A stretch of DNA of 7,056 nt from an uncultured Bacteroidota bacterium. GTDB taxonomy: Bacteria > Bacteroidota > Bacteroidia > Bacteroidales > UBA12481. The notes under the pieces are model-generated. The model was not told where the DNA came from. It saw only the letters and a list, made by a program, of their open reading frames with translations, and did no database searches. Positions 1-5,431 of the stretch are shown here, one piece after another. Within the stretch, counting starts at the first letter, position 1. Every line of letters begins with the position of its first letter. Both the position numbers and the translations under genes were made by a program. The stretch lies in contig CAILAQ010000274.1 of the NCBI GenBank assembly GCA_903832165.1, positions 1-7,056 on the forward strand, written 5' to 3'.

Positions 1-221
1 CGCCTTGGGTTGGGGAGCAATCAGGTACTAATTGATCATTAAAAATATAATTAGGTAACCCGGTTTTTCAGAATAATTTAATCGGTTGCTTTTATTTAGT
101 CTCATTATCAATAACATAAATTTCGTTAGATATTGATTTTATTTTTAAGTGATAACCGGACTATTTTAATCCCAAAATCCTGAATATTTTAGTGTCAGGT
201 AAACGATTAAAAGTTCGGGAG
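1..221. other. AT-rich leader upstream of the GH95 gene, no gene recognised
   Basis: This stretch is strongly AT-rich and carries no convincing open frame. All three plus-strand frames open at base 1 close within the first 42 bases (stops at 29-31, 33-35 and 40-42), so the C-terminus of an upstream gene could lie here, but the peptides are too short to identify. I looked for the Bacteroidota -7 box TAnnTTTG and found none, because TTTG does not occur on the plus strand before the gene. The GH95 promoter is therefore either degenerate here or further upstream. Confidence 0.4.
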
Positions 222-2627
222 ATGAATAATGTAAAACTGCATTTGGCCCTTAATATTCTTTTAGGGCTTGTACCCTGTTTATTAGTTAGCTGTTCCGATA
301 ACCAGGGACGCGAAAACCTGCCTGACCGTGGATTCTGGTCGGAAAGACCGGCGCAGACCTGGGAACAGGCGCTGGTAACAGGTAATGGAACGATGGGCGT
401 TCTGGTGATGGGTCAGCCTCTTTCCGACACGCTGATTCTGAGTCATGCAAAGCTGTATATGCCGTTGCATGAACCTTTGCCACCGGTTAATTCTGGTGAA
501 AAGCTCGATTCGATCCGTCAGATGATGTTTGCCGGAAAGTATGGATCAGCCTCACAGTTTGTTGTCGATCTTACACATCGCGAGGGGTGGGGAGGCAAGC
601 GCTGGACCGATCCATTTGTTCCGGCATTTGATATCAGGATTCAGATGGATGGAGATACGCTGGTTTCGGATTACCGCAGGTCAGTGAACTTCGCTTCAGG
701 TGAGGCCTCGGTGCAGTGGAAAGGAAAACTGGGGATGTATTCCAGAAAAGTTTTTGCTTCACGGACGGATACCCTGGTGGTGATCTCTGTTAAGGGTCCC
801 GGCAAAGGATTGCTTAACTGCAAAATTCGCCTGGCCGACCGTCCTAAAGACAATTCCTGGTGGCAGGGGTTGTACAATAAAACCTTCCGTGCCTCAACAA
901 TAGCATCAGAAAAAGGATGGCTTTTTTATCAGGGATCATTTGATAAGGATTGGGAAGGGAGCCTGAAAGGAGTGGCTGGTGTAATGAAGGTGATCAATTC
1001 CGGTGGCCGCTGTGAACCGATGGGATCAGAAATGATTGTTAAAGGGGCCAATGAGCTGCTTCTTCTGGTTAAAGTTGAACCCTCGTTCGTGAGGAATGAA
1101 TTGTCGGAAGGAAGTCTGCAGTTGACCCTTCAGAAAAAAGTGAATTCCGTGAAGCCGGACTATGCGAAGCTGCTGAGCCGCCATGCAAAAGTTCATGGCG
1201 AACTTTTTAGCCGGGTATCACTTGATCTGAATGGAGGCAGCGACAGGGGGCTCTCTTCAGAAGAACTGCTTAAGAGATCAGCTAAAAAACCGGTTCCGGC
1301 CATGCTTGAAAAGGAGTTCGATGCTGCCCGCTACAATATTCTGTGTGCTGCGGGTATCATGCCTCCGAATCTTCAGGGCATCTGGGCCGGGACAACCGCA
1401 CCACCCTGGTCGGGCGATTTTACGCAGAATGGTAATCTGGAGGTTGCCCTGGCTTCCATGCTCCCTGGTAACATGCCGGAGTTGATGGATGGCTTTTTCA
1501 ACTATCAGGAATCGTTGCTGCCCCAATATCGCGAGAATGCACGCAAGTTGTATAATACAAGAGGCATACATGTGGCATCCCGCACAAGCTCACACGGACT
1601 GAACAACCACTTCGACCGCACCTGGCCTATGACTTTCTGGACTGCCGGAGCTGCCTGGATGTCGGAGTTTTTCTACGATTATTACCGATATACTGGTGAC
1701 CTTGGTTTCCTGAAAAATCGCGCACTTCCTTTCATGAAGGAATCGGCCCTGTTTTATGAGGACTTCCTCATTCCCGGAAAAGACGGAAAATGGATATTTA
1801 TCCCATCCTATTCGCCGGAGAACAATCCTGGCAACAGTCCCGACCAGGCTTGCATCAATGCCACAATGGATGTAATGGCGGCACGGCAGCTGTTTCGTAA
1901 TCTGATAGAGGCAGGCACTGTGCTGGGCCTGCCAGCGGATACTGTTTCTCTATGGAAAAATATGCTTTCAAAGATGCCCGGTTATCAGGTCAATTCTGAC
2001 GGAGCACTGCGGGAATATATGTGGGATTCCTTATCAGATAATTATGCTCACCGTCACGCCTCCCATCTGTACGGACTTTGGGATGAGACGGATCCGGATA
2101 TCGCTTCAGACCCGAAACTAATGGAAGCATGCCGCCGGGCGGTCGACGAAAGAATGAAGGTCAGGCGTCAGGAAGACGGTGGGGTGATGGCTTTCGGTAT
2201 GGTTCAGCTGGCCCTGGCAGCTGCAGCTGTTGGCGATGCCGTTGCTGTTCAGGATATGATCAACTGGCTTGGATCGGTATACTGGTTCCCGAATATGGTA
2301 ACTACGCATAATCCGCATGAGCTGTTTAATCTCGACCTGTCCGGCGGATTCCCGGCGGTGATCATGAAATCACTTGTGTATTCCGAAACGGGTAAAATAA
2401 GCATTCTGCCTGCCTGTCCGCCCGACTGGAAAACAGGGGAAATCAAAGGAGTACTGCTCCGGGGACAGATCACTTTGCAATCAATGACCTGGAATGAAAA
2501 GGAGGTCAAAGTGGCTTTGGTATCCAAAATTGATCAGGTGGTTAAGGTATCCTTCAGAGGGAGTGAGGAAGTGAGGGAAGTGAGGTTGAAGAGGGGGAGG
2601 GTGGTGATGGTGGGGCTGCGGAGATAA
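222..2627 (+). CDS. GH95-family alpha-L-fucosidase-type glycoside hydrolase, lipoprotein
   Basis: The product is a probable exo-acting inverting glycosidase of family GH95, which removes terminal alpha-L-fucose (some members L-galactose) from glycans. I chose ATG 222 over the in-frame GTG at 192 because it gives a compact lipoprotein signal with a hydrophobic core and lipobox LVSC. The lipidated Cys is residue 24, followed by Ser-Asp, so the enzyme should be anchored in the cell envelope. The N-terminal beta-sandwich begins near residue 47 (motif GNGTMGVLVMG), the (alpha/alpha)6 catalytic domain spans roughly 300-690, and a small beta domain follows. The motif PPNLQGIW leads to N403 and N405. 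PSYSPEN gives the general acid E533, HRH is at 610-612, and D705 aligns without gaps to the Asp of the canonical FQIDGNFG motif. These match the catalytic set of Bifidobacterium AfcA (N421, N423, E566, D766), so the enzyme looks active. At 801 residues it has normal family length. Substrate is not readable; fucosidase is the likeliest activity. Confidence 0.9.
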   Translation: MNNVKLHLALNILLGLVPCLLVSCSDNQGRENLPDRGFWSERPAQTWEQALVTGNGTMGVLVMGQPLSDTLILSHAKLYMPLHEPLPPVNSGEKLDSIRQMMFAGKYGSASQFVVDLTHREGWGGKRWTDPFVPAFDIRIQMDGDTLVSDYRRSVNFASGEASVQWKGKLGMYSRKVFASRTDTLVVISVKGPGKGLLNCKIRLADRPKDNSWWQGLYNKTFRASTIASEKGWLFYQGSFDKDWEGSLKGVAGVMKVINSGGRCEPMGSEMIVKGANELLLLVKVEPSFVRNELSEGSLQLTLQKKVNSVKPDYAKLLSRHAKVHGELFSRVSLDLNGGSDRGLSSEELLKRSAKKPVPAMLEKEFDAARYNILCAAGIMPPNLQGIWAGTTAPPWSGDFTQNGNLEVALASMLPGNMPELMDGFFNYQESLLPQYRENARKLYNTRGIHVASRTSSHGLNNHFDRTWPMTFWTAGAAWMSEFFYDYYRYTGDLGFLKNRALPFMKESALFYEDFLIPGKDGKWIFIPSYSPENNPGNSPDQACINATMDVMAARQLFRNLIEAGTVLGLPADTVSLWKNMLSKMPGYQVNSDGALREYMWDSLSDNYAHRHASHLYGLWDETDPDIASDPKLMEACRRAVDERMKVRRQEDGGVMAFGMVQLALAAAAVGDAVAVQDMINWLGSVYWFPNMVTTHNPHELFNLDLSGGFPAVIMKSLVYSETGKISILPACPPDWKTGEIKGVLLRGQITLQSMTWNEKEVKVALVSKIDQVVKVSFRGSEEVREVRLKRGRVVMVGLRR
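2556..2615 (+). other. C-free, G-rich tract at the 3' end of the GH95 gene
   Basis: These 60 bases contain no cytosine on the plus strand. They include three spaced copies of GTGAGG and then G runs at 2593-2597, 2599-2601, 2603-2604, 2609-2610 and 2612-2615. The tract encodes the charged C-terminal tail of the GH95 protein. The G runs could form a two-tetrad G-quadruplex in the coding-strand DNA or the mRNA, directly before the stop codon and the hairpins that follow. The base composition is seen directly; folding is inference. Confidence 0.45.
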
Positions 2628-2659
2628 TTATTTCACCCCTACGGGGTTGTTGAAATAAT
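2627..2659. terminator. Hairpin at the GH95 stop codon, possible terminator
   Basis: A 9-bp perfect inverted repeat (ATTATTTCA at 2627-2635, TGAAATAAT at 2651-2659) encloses an inner CCCC-TAC-GGGG stem, leaving a four-base bulge. It begins on the last base of the GH95 stop codon and lies between two convergent genes, a natural place for a bidirectional terminator. No U-tract follows on either strand, so a classical intrinsic terminator is uncertain. Confidence 0.35.
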
Positions 2660-2680
2660 ACCATCAACCCCGTAGGGGTG
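2634..2680. repeat. REP-like compound inverted repeat beside the Y1 transposase gene
   Basis: CACCCCTACGGGGTTG (2634-2649) and its exact reverse complement (2665-2680) form a perfect 16-bp inverted repeat around a 15-base spacer. Each arm is itself a small hairpin, CCCC-TAC-GGGG or CCCC-GTA-GGGG. A further fragment, TAGGGGTG, recurs at 2697-2704. Two inverted REP-type hairpins next to a Y1 transposase gene resemble the REP/BIME units linked to RAYT transposases, and the gene ends only about 50 bases away. Assigning these repeats as the transposase's substrate is inference. Confidence 0.65.
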
Positions 2681-2731
2681 TCATGATTAGCGGATTTAGG
2701 GGTGATTTAGTCATATATTATAAGAGCTGTA

Positions 2732-3196
2732 TTATGCATCAAGCCAATCAAAAAGGTATTTATCATTGTATTCAATTTCAAATTGTTGCAACAAATCCAG
2801 AAATTCCAATTTGAAGAGGGTTTTTTTATGATGGCTTTCCTGGTTAAGTATGTAATTGTAAACATTATTTATCGCAGAAGGTGCGTACGAAAAAGCTCCA
2901 AATCCACCCTGCCAGGCGAATTTTCCTCTTGTCAGTTTCATGTCGTTAATCAAATTTGATGAATTATTTTTCACATCCCTGACCAAATCAGATAACGAGA
3001 TACTTGGTTTGAGCCCAATAAATAAATGGACATGGTCGGAGACCCCGTTTACAATTATCGCTTTCTGGCCTTTTTCCGTAATAATGCCTGACATATATTT
3101 AAACACCTCATCGCGCCAAGGTTTTTGCAAAAGATTATGTCTGAATTTTACGGCAAAAACAACCTGAAAATAGATTTGAGAATAAGTATTTGCCAT
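2732..3196 (-). CDS. IS200/IS605-like Y1 HUH transposase (RAYT/TnpA-REP type)
   Basis: This 154-residue protein belongs to the Y1 transposase family (Pfam Y1_Tnp), single-strand DNA nucleases that cut and rejoin at hairpin-bearing ends. The metal-binding HUH motif is HVH at residues 55-57 within DHVHLFIG. The catalytic tyrosine is Y115 in YILNQ, with the helper Gln Q119, giving the YxxxQ pattern. Conserved segments near DLVRDVKNNSS and FAWQGGFGAFSY are present, the length is normal and no frame is broken, so the protein appears intact. There is no TnpB partner. REP-like hairpins lie directly beyond its 3' end, which favours a RAYT-type housekeeping transposase over a complete insertion sequence. 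It is convergent with the GH95 gene and divergent from the gene at 3328. I see no matching repeat upstream of its start and no perfect Bacteroidota promoter box, so its expression signals are unclear. Confidence 0.9.
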   Translation of the reverse strand: MANTYSQIYFQVVFAVKFRHNLLQKPWRDEVFKYMSGIITEKGQKAIIVNGVSDHVHLFIGLKPSISLSDLVRDVKNNSSNLINDMKLTRGKFAWQGGFGAFSYAPSAINNVYNYILNQESHHKKTLFKLEFLDLLQQFEIEYNDKYLFDWLDA

Positions 3197-3281
3197 TCTT
3201 GTTTTTCCCTATATAGATGCACCTTTCCCTCCCAAATGGAAAAATTTCATCAAAATATTGCAACTAATTGGGCCGGCGGAA

Positions 3282-3317
3282 ATCTCTGCGAAAGGAATTA
3301 CCTTTACTCAAAGAGAT
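3282..3317 (+). promoter_or_regulatory. Two-step hairpin just upstream of the 138-residue gene
   Basis: ATCTCT (3282-3287) pairs with AGAGAT (3312-3317), and inside them AAAGG (3291-3295) pairs with CCTTT (3301-3305) around the loop AATTA. The structure ends 10 bases before ATG 3328, so it would lie in the mRNA leader. It could affect translation or mRNA stability, but the stems are short and chance is possible. The rest of the divergent spacer (3197-3327) is AT-rich, and I found no perfect TAnnTTTG box in it on either strand. Confidence 0.3.
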
Positions 3318-3327
3318 ATTGAAATTT

Positions 3328-3744
3328 ATGGAACGCAGGGATTTTATTGTGGATGAAATTCAGAAATTTGGCCAGATGGTGTTAGGCCTCATAGGCAAAC
3401 TGGTTCAAAGCCGCCTTACGCAGCAATATGATTTCAACCTGTCGATGGTTGACCTGGAATTTGAATCGGAAGCCGGGTTTACTTTGAAAATGCTTATCGA
3501 GATGGACTCCTCCAATCTGGAGGCTTTTCTCGCCAACCACCGGGAGTTAAACTCAGAAAACATTGAGCTGCTGGCCGATCTGCTGATCGAAATCTCTGAT
3601 GATCCCGGCGTAGCAACTCAGGTTGCATTAGCCAGGGCAAAAGAGCTACTGCTGCTGGTCGATGTCAGGGAGCGCACCTATGCCATCGAACGCGCCGGCA
3701 AACTGGATTTTATCGAAGGGAAACTCCGTACCACAGGTTTCTGA
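3328..3744 (+). CDS. Hypothetical helical protein, 138 residues
   Basis: I do not recognise a function. The protein has no signal peptide and no membrane segment, so it should be cytoplasmic. It looks almost entirely alpha-helical: an amphipathic N-terminal helix (about residues 5-27, pattern DEIQKFGQMVLGLIGKL), an acidic middle rich in Leu and Glu, and a C-terminal ALARAKELLLLVDVRER segment that resembles one TPR-like helix pair. Its layout recalls small DUF6483-like proteins, a weak resemblance I cannot test here. The frame stays open back to a TTG at 3268, but ATG 3328 is preferred because it gives a sensible N-terminus (MERRDFIVDEI) and leaves the upstream hairpin in the leader. No Shine-Dalgarno sequence is visible, which is normal for this phylum. 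It stands alone between a divergent transposase gene and a repeat-filled joint, with no operon partner. Confidence 0.7.
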   Translation: MERRDFIVDEIQKFGQMVLGLIGKLVQSRLTQQYDFNLSMVDLEFESEAGFTLKMLIEMDSSNLEAFLANHRELNSENIELLADLLIEISDDPGVATQVALARAKELLLLVDVRERTYAIERAGKLDFIEGKLRTTGF

Positions 3745-3784
3745 GTCTTCTGGCAACAGCTGAATGCCGCGGTAAGGGACGGGG

Positions 3785-3802
3785 TTCCCGCCTACGCGGG
3801 AA
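3785..3802. repeat. Short dispersed palindromic repeat (GCGGGAA type)
   Basis: TTCCCGC (3785-3791) and GCGGGAA (3796-3802) form a perfect 7-bp stem with a CTAC loop. On the minus strand it reads GTCATTCCCGCGTAGGCGGG. I recognise this as the widespread interspersed palindrome whose spurious translations give peptides such as SRVGGNP and FPRRREP, both present in the minus-strand frames here. It lies 40 bases after the stop codon of the 138-residue gene. It may end transcripts, but no U-tract follows on either strand. Confidence 0.7.
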
Positions 3803-3825
3803 TGACACCTCTCCGATGCCCATTT

Positions 3826-3909
3826 CTGTCGACTGCCACCTGCTGACTGCAAACTGCCAACTGCCGACTGAAGACTGCTGACTGAAGACTGCCAACTGCC
3901 AACTGCTGA
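3826..3909. repeat. Twelve-unit heptamer tandem array (CTGNNNN)
   Basis: Twelve consecutive 7-base units fill these 84 bases, and every one begins with CTG. The variants are CTGCCAA (three copies), CTGCTGA (three), CTGAAGA (two), and single CTGTCGA, CTGCCAC, CTGCAAA and CTGCCGA. A partial thirteenth unit begins at 3910, where its first three bases, CTA, are the reverse complement of the GH29 TAG stop codon. The array is therefore the immediate 3' flank of the GH29 gene. Units differ mainly at positions 4-6, so they are not fresh slippage products. The layout resembles short tandemly repeated repetitive (STRR) heptamers known from cyanobacteria. No function can be assigned. Confidence 0.9.
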
Positions 3910-5238
3910 CTAATTCAACCCTCCCTGCCCGCGATACAGCTTAATCGGTTTATCGAGTTTCAGCTTCAGAACGGTTACATATTTGTCCTTGATATCCCCG
4001 GGAACATCAATATAAACTAATCCGGGAACAGGACTCCAGGAGATTTTGCCTACCACCTTTTGGGTTAATCTCCGGCCATTGCCAACAACCGTGATATCCT
4101 CAATTTTATTGATAAGACCTTTCAGCATCAGGGTGCCGCTGACATTGCCGTGGAGGAAAAGATAGAGAGAAGTGGAATCCTTTGAGAGGGTGGTCGGGCC
4201 ATAAAAATGTCCCTGTGGAATGCCACCGACCGTATTGAAAACGGCTTCGCTGTGTTTTTTGTTCCAGGAACCGAGTTCCCTGAGGATGTTAATCTGTTCG
4301 TCCGGAATGGTTCCGTCTTCCTTTGGACCCATATCTAAAAGTAGATTGCCTCCGTTGGATACCGCGTCCACAAAAATCGTGATGATTTCGTAAGGTGTCT
4401 TCCAATTATCGTCGTGATGAAAACCCCAGTTGTCGTTGCTGGTCATGCAAAGTTCCCACCAGTTGAGTTTAGGACGTGAAACCGGGAAATTCTGTTCCGG
4501 AGTGTCATAATCACCCCAACCCTGCAACCGTCCGTTGATGATCGCTTTAGGGTTGCCTGCCAATATTATTGATCGCACTTTTTCTGATTCCCATTGCTCT
4601 GCACTATGTTCCCAGTCACCATCGAACCACCACAAATCGGGCTTGAACTGTGTGCTGATTTCGTTGATCTGGCCCTGGAAAAATTTGCGGAACCTGTTCC
4701 AGCGGTCGTAGTCTTTTTCCACCTGATATTTTGAGCTGTCCTTCAGGAATCCGGGATAATCCGGATGCGACCAGTCGATCAGCGAAAAATAGGCGCCACA
4801 CTTGATATTTCTTTTCCGAAGTTCCTCGAAAAAGGGTTTTATCATATCCTTTTTTGCCGGTGTTGACTTAACAATGCTGAGGTCATTCATTTTCGTATCA
4901 TACATAGCAACACCATCGTGATGTTTTGTGGTAACCACAGCATATCGGGCCCCACTTTGCTGAATCAGCTCAGCCCAGGCTGCCGGATCATAATTTTTCA
5001 GGGTGAAGCCCTTGAGCTGCTTCATGTAATCAGGATAGCTGATCTTTTTATTGTGAAAACTCCACGACTCATCAATACCATCCACCGCATAAATTCCGGT
5101 ATGGATGAAAATGCCCAGCTTGGCATCCGCAAACCATTGCATCTTTTCGCGGATGCTGGCCGGATCGATTTTTGATTGTGCTGGTAACTGCAGGAATAAC
5201 AAGCTTATGATCGCTGAGGTAAGAATTCGTTTTATCAT
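3910..5238 (-). CDS. GH29 alpha-L-fucosidase, secreted
   Basis: This is a retaining exo-alpha-L-fucosidase of family GH29 that releases terminal L-fucose from glycans. I chose the ATG at 5236-5238, giving 442 residues. An in-frame start at 5298 would lie inside the promoter and add a peptide translated from a dispersed repeat. The N-terminus is a signal peptide (MIKRILTSAIISLLFLQL, cleavage likely around PAQS), so the enzyme is exported, probably to the periplasm. Visible family motifs are KLGIFIHTG at 40-48 (most members have FIHWG), TKHHDG at 104-109, and WWFDGDW with nucleophile D206. The TPEQ Glu E248 lies 42 residues later and fits the acid/base spacing of GH29-B enzymes such as Bifidobacterium AfcB (D172/E217). 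LDMGPKEDGTIP is at 301-312. A C-terminal beta domain follows from about 345. Assigning E248 and subfamily B is inference. The gene has its own promoter, downstream of the GH95-like gene on the same strand. Confidence 0.92.
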   Translation of the reverse strand: MIKRILTSAIISLLFLQLPAQSKIDPASIREKMQWFADAKLGIFIHTGIYAVDGIDESWSFHNKKISYPDYMKQLKGFTLKNYDPAAWAELIQQSGARYAVVTTKHHDGVAMYDTKMNDLSIVKSTPAKKDMIKPFFEELRKRNIKCGAYFSLIDWSHPDYPGFLKDSSKYQVEKDYDRWNRFRKFFQGQINEISTQFKPDLWWFDGDWEHSAEQWESEKVRSIILAGNPKAIINGRLQGWGDYDTPEQNFPVSRPKLNWWELCMTSNDNWGFHHDDNWKTPYEIITIFVDAVSNGGNLLLDMGPKEDGTIPDEQINILRELGSWNKKHSEAVFNTVGGIPQGHFYGPTTLSKDSTSLYLFLHGNVSGTLMLKGLINKIEDITVVGNGRRLTQKVVGKISWSPVPGLVYIDVPGDIKDKYVTVLKLKLDKPIKLYRGQGGLN

Positions 5239-5250
5239 AGTATTTTTTTT

Positions 5251-5288
5251 AACCACTGAGACACAGAGAACACAATGAAACACGGAGA
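5251..5288 (-). repeat. Dispersed CTCCGTG...CTCAGTGGTT repeat in the GH29 leader
   Basis: Read on the minus strand this element runs from CTCCGTGTTTC through CTCTGTGTCTC to AGTGGTT, ending 12 bases before the GH29 ATG. I recognise the CTCxGTG...GTGGTT pattern as a dispersed intergenic repeat; its spurious translation gives peptides such as CVSVV. It falls within the predicted 5' untranslated leader. An inverted relative lies at 5361-5400. Confidence 0.6.
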
Positions 5289-5295
5289 TATAATT

Positions 5296-5326
5296 CAAAG
5301 ATAGATAATCAACAACTCACGCCAAA
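5296..5326 (-). promoter_or_regulatory. Bacteroidota-type promoter of the GH29 gene
   Basis: On the minus strand the -33 box TTTG (5323-5326) and the -7 box TATCTTTG (5296-5303) are separated by exactly 19 bases. Both match the known Bacteroidota primary sigma consensus TTTG / TAnnTTTG perfectly. Transcription should begin near 5290 and give a leader of about 50 bases before ATG 5238. The promoter also settles the GH29 start, since a start at 5298 would precede the expected transcript. Confidence 0.75.
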
Positions 5327-5329
5327 TCC

Positions 5330-5357
5330 TCTAATTAGAAAACAGTATAGATCTATA
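5330..5357. promoter_or_regulatory. Two palindromes upstream of the GH29 promoter, candidate operators
   Basis: TCTAATTAGA (5330-5339) and TATAGATCTATA (5346-5357) are perfect 10- and 12-base palindromes. The first lies three bases upstream of the -33 box; the second is centred about 60 bases upstream of the predicted start of transcription. This is a plausible position for an activator such as those that induce glycan-utilisation genes. Short AT-rich palindromes can arise by chance, and no regulator gene is in view. Confidence 0.35.
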
Positions 5358-5360
5358 TTT

Positions 5361-5400
5361 TTCTCTGTGGATCTCCATGCTCTCCGCGCCTCCGTGGTTA
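5361..5400 (+). repeat. Inverted relative of the 5251-5288 repeat
   Basis: On the plus strand this reads TTCTCTGTGG, then CTCTCCGCGCC, then TCCGTGGTTA. Its reverse complement matches the start of the 5251 element at 17 of 22 positions (AACCAC, GAG and GAGA blocks shared). The two copies therefore face each other across the GH29 promoter. It lies 3' of the GH95-like gene. Confidence 0.6.
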
Positions 5401-5431
5401 GCTTTAATGTACTTCCGTGGTTAACTTTAAT
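5391..5431 (+). repeat. 23-bp-period tandem duplication over the GH95-like stop codon
   Basis: The 18-base segment TCCGTGGTTAGCTTTAAT (5391-5408) recurs at 5414-5431 with a single change (G to A), a period of 23 bases. The second copy contains the stop codon of the GH95-like gene (TAA on the minus strand, 5427-5429). The first copy overlaps the end of the 5361-5400 repeat, suggesting the duplication arose with or after that repeat. Confidence 0.75.

Noticed and set aside
192..221. GTG start ten codons upstream of the GH95 ATG
   Set aside because: The ATG at 222 gives a compact lipoprotein signal, and the extra residues add nothing recognisable.
2940..3167. Plus-strand frame inside the transposase gene
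   Set aside because: It is antisense to a protein with all catalytic motifs intact and resembles no family.
3268..3327. TTG start for the 138-residue gene
   Set aside because: It would add a low-complexity basic stretch and place the hairpin inside the coding region; ATG 3328 is the better start.
3646..3895. Two overlapping minus-strand frames in the joint after the 138-residue gene
   Set aside because: Their peptides are translations of the dispersed palindrome (SRVGGNP, FPRRREP) and of the heptamer array, and one overlaps the real gene.
3826..3909. CRISPR array
   Set aside because: The units are seven bases long with no spacers, so this is a simple tandem repeat.
5239..5298. Twenty-residue N-terminal extension of the GH29 protein
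   Set aside because: It overlaps the -7 box and translates a dispersed repeat; the ATG at 5238 begins directly with a good signal peptide.
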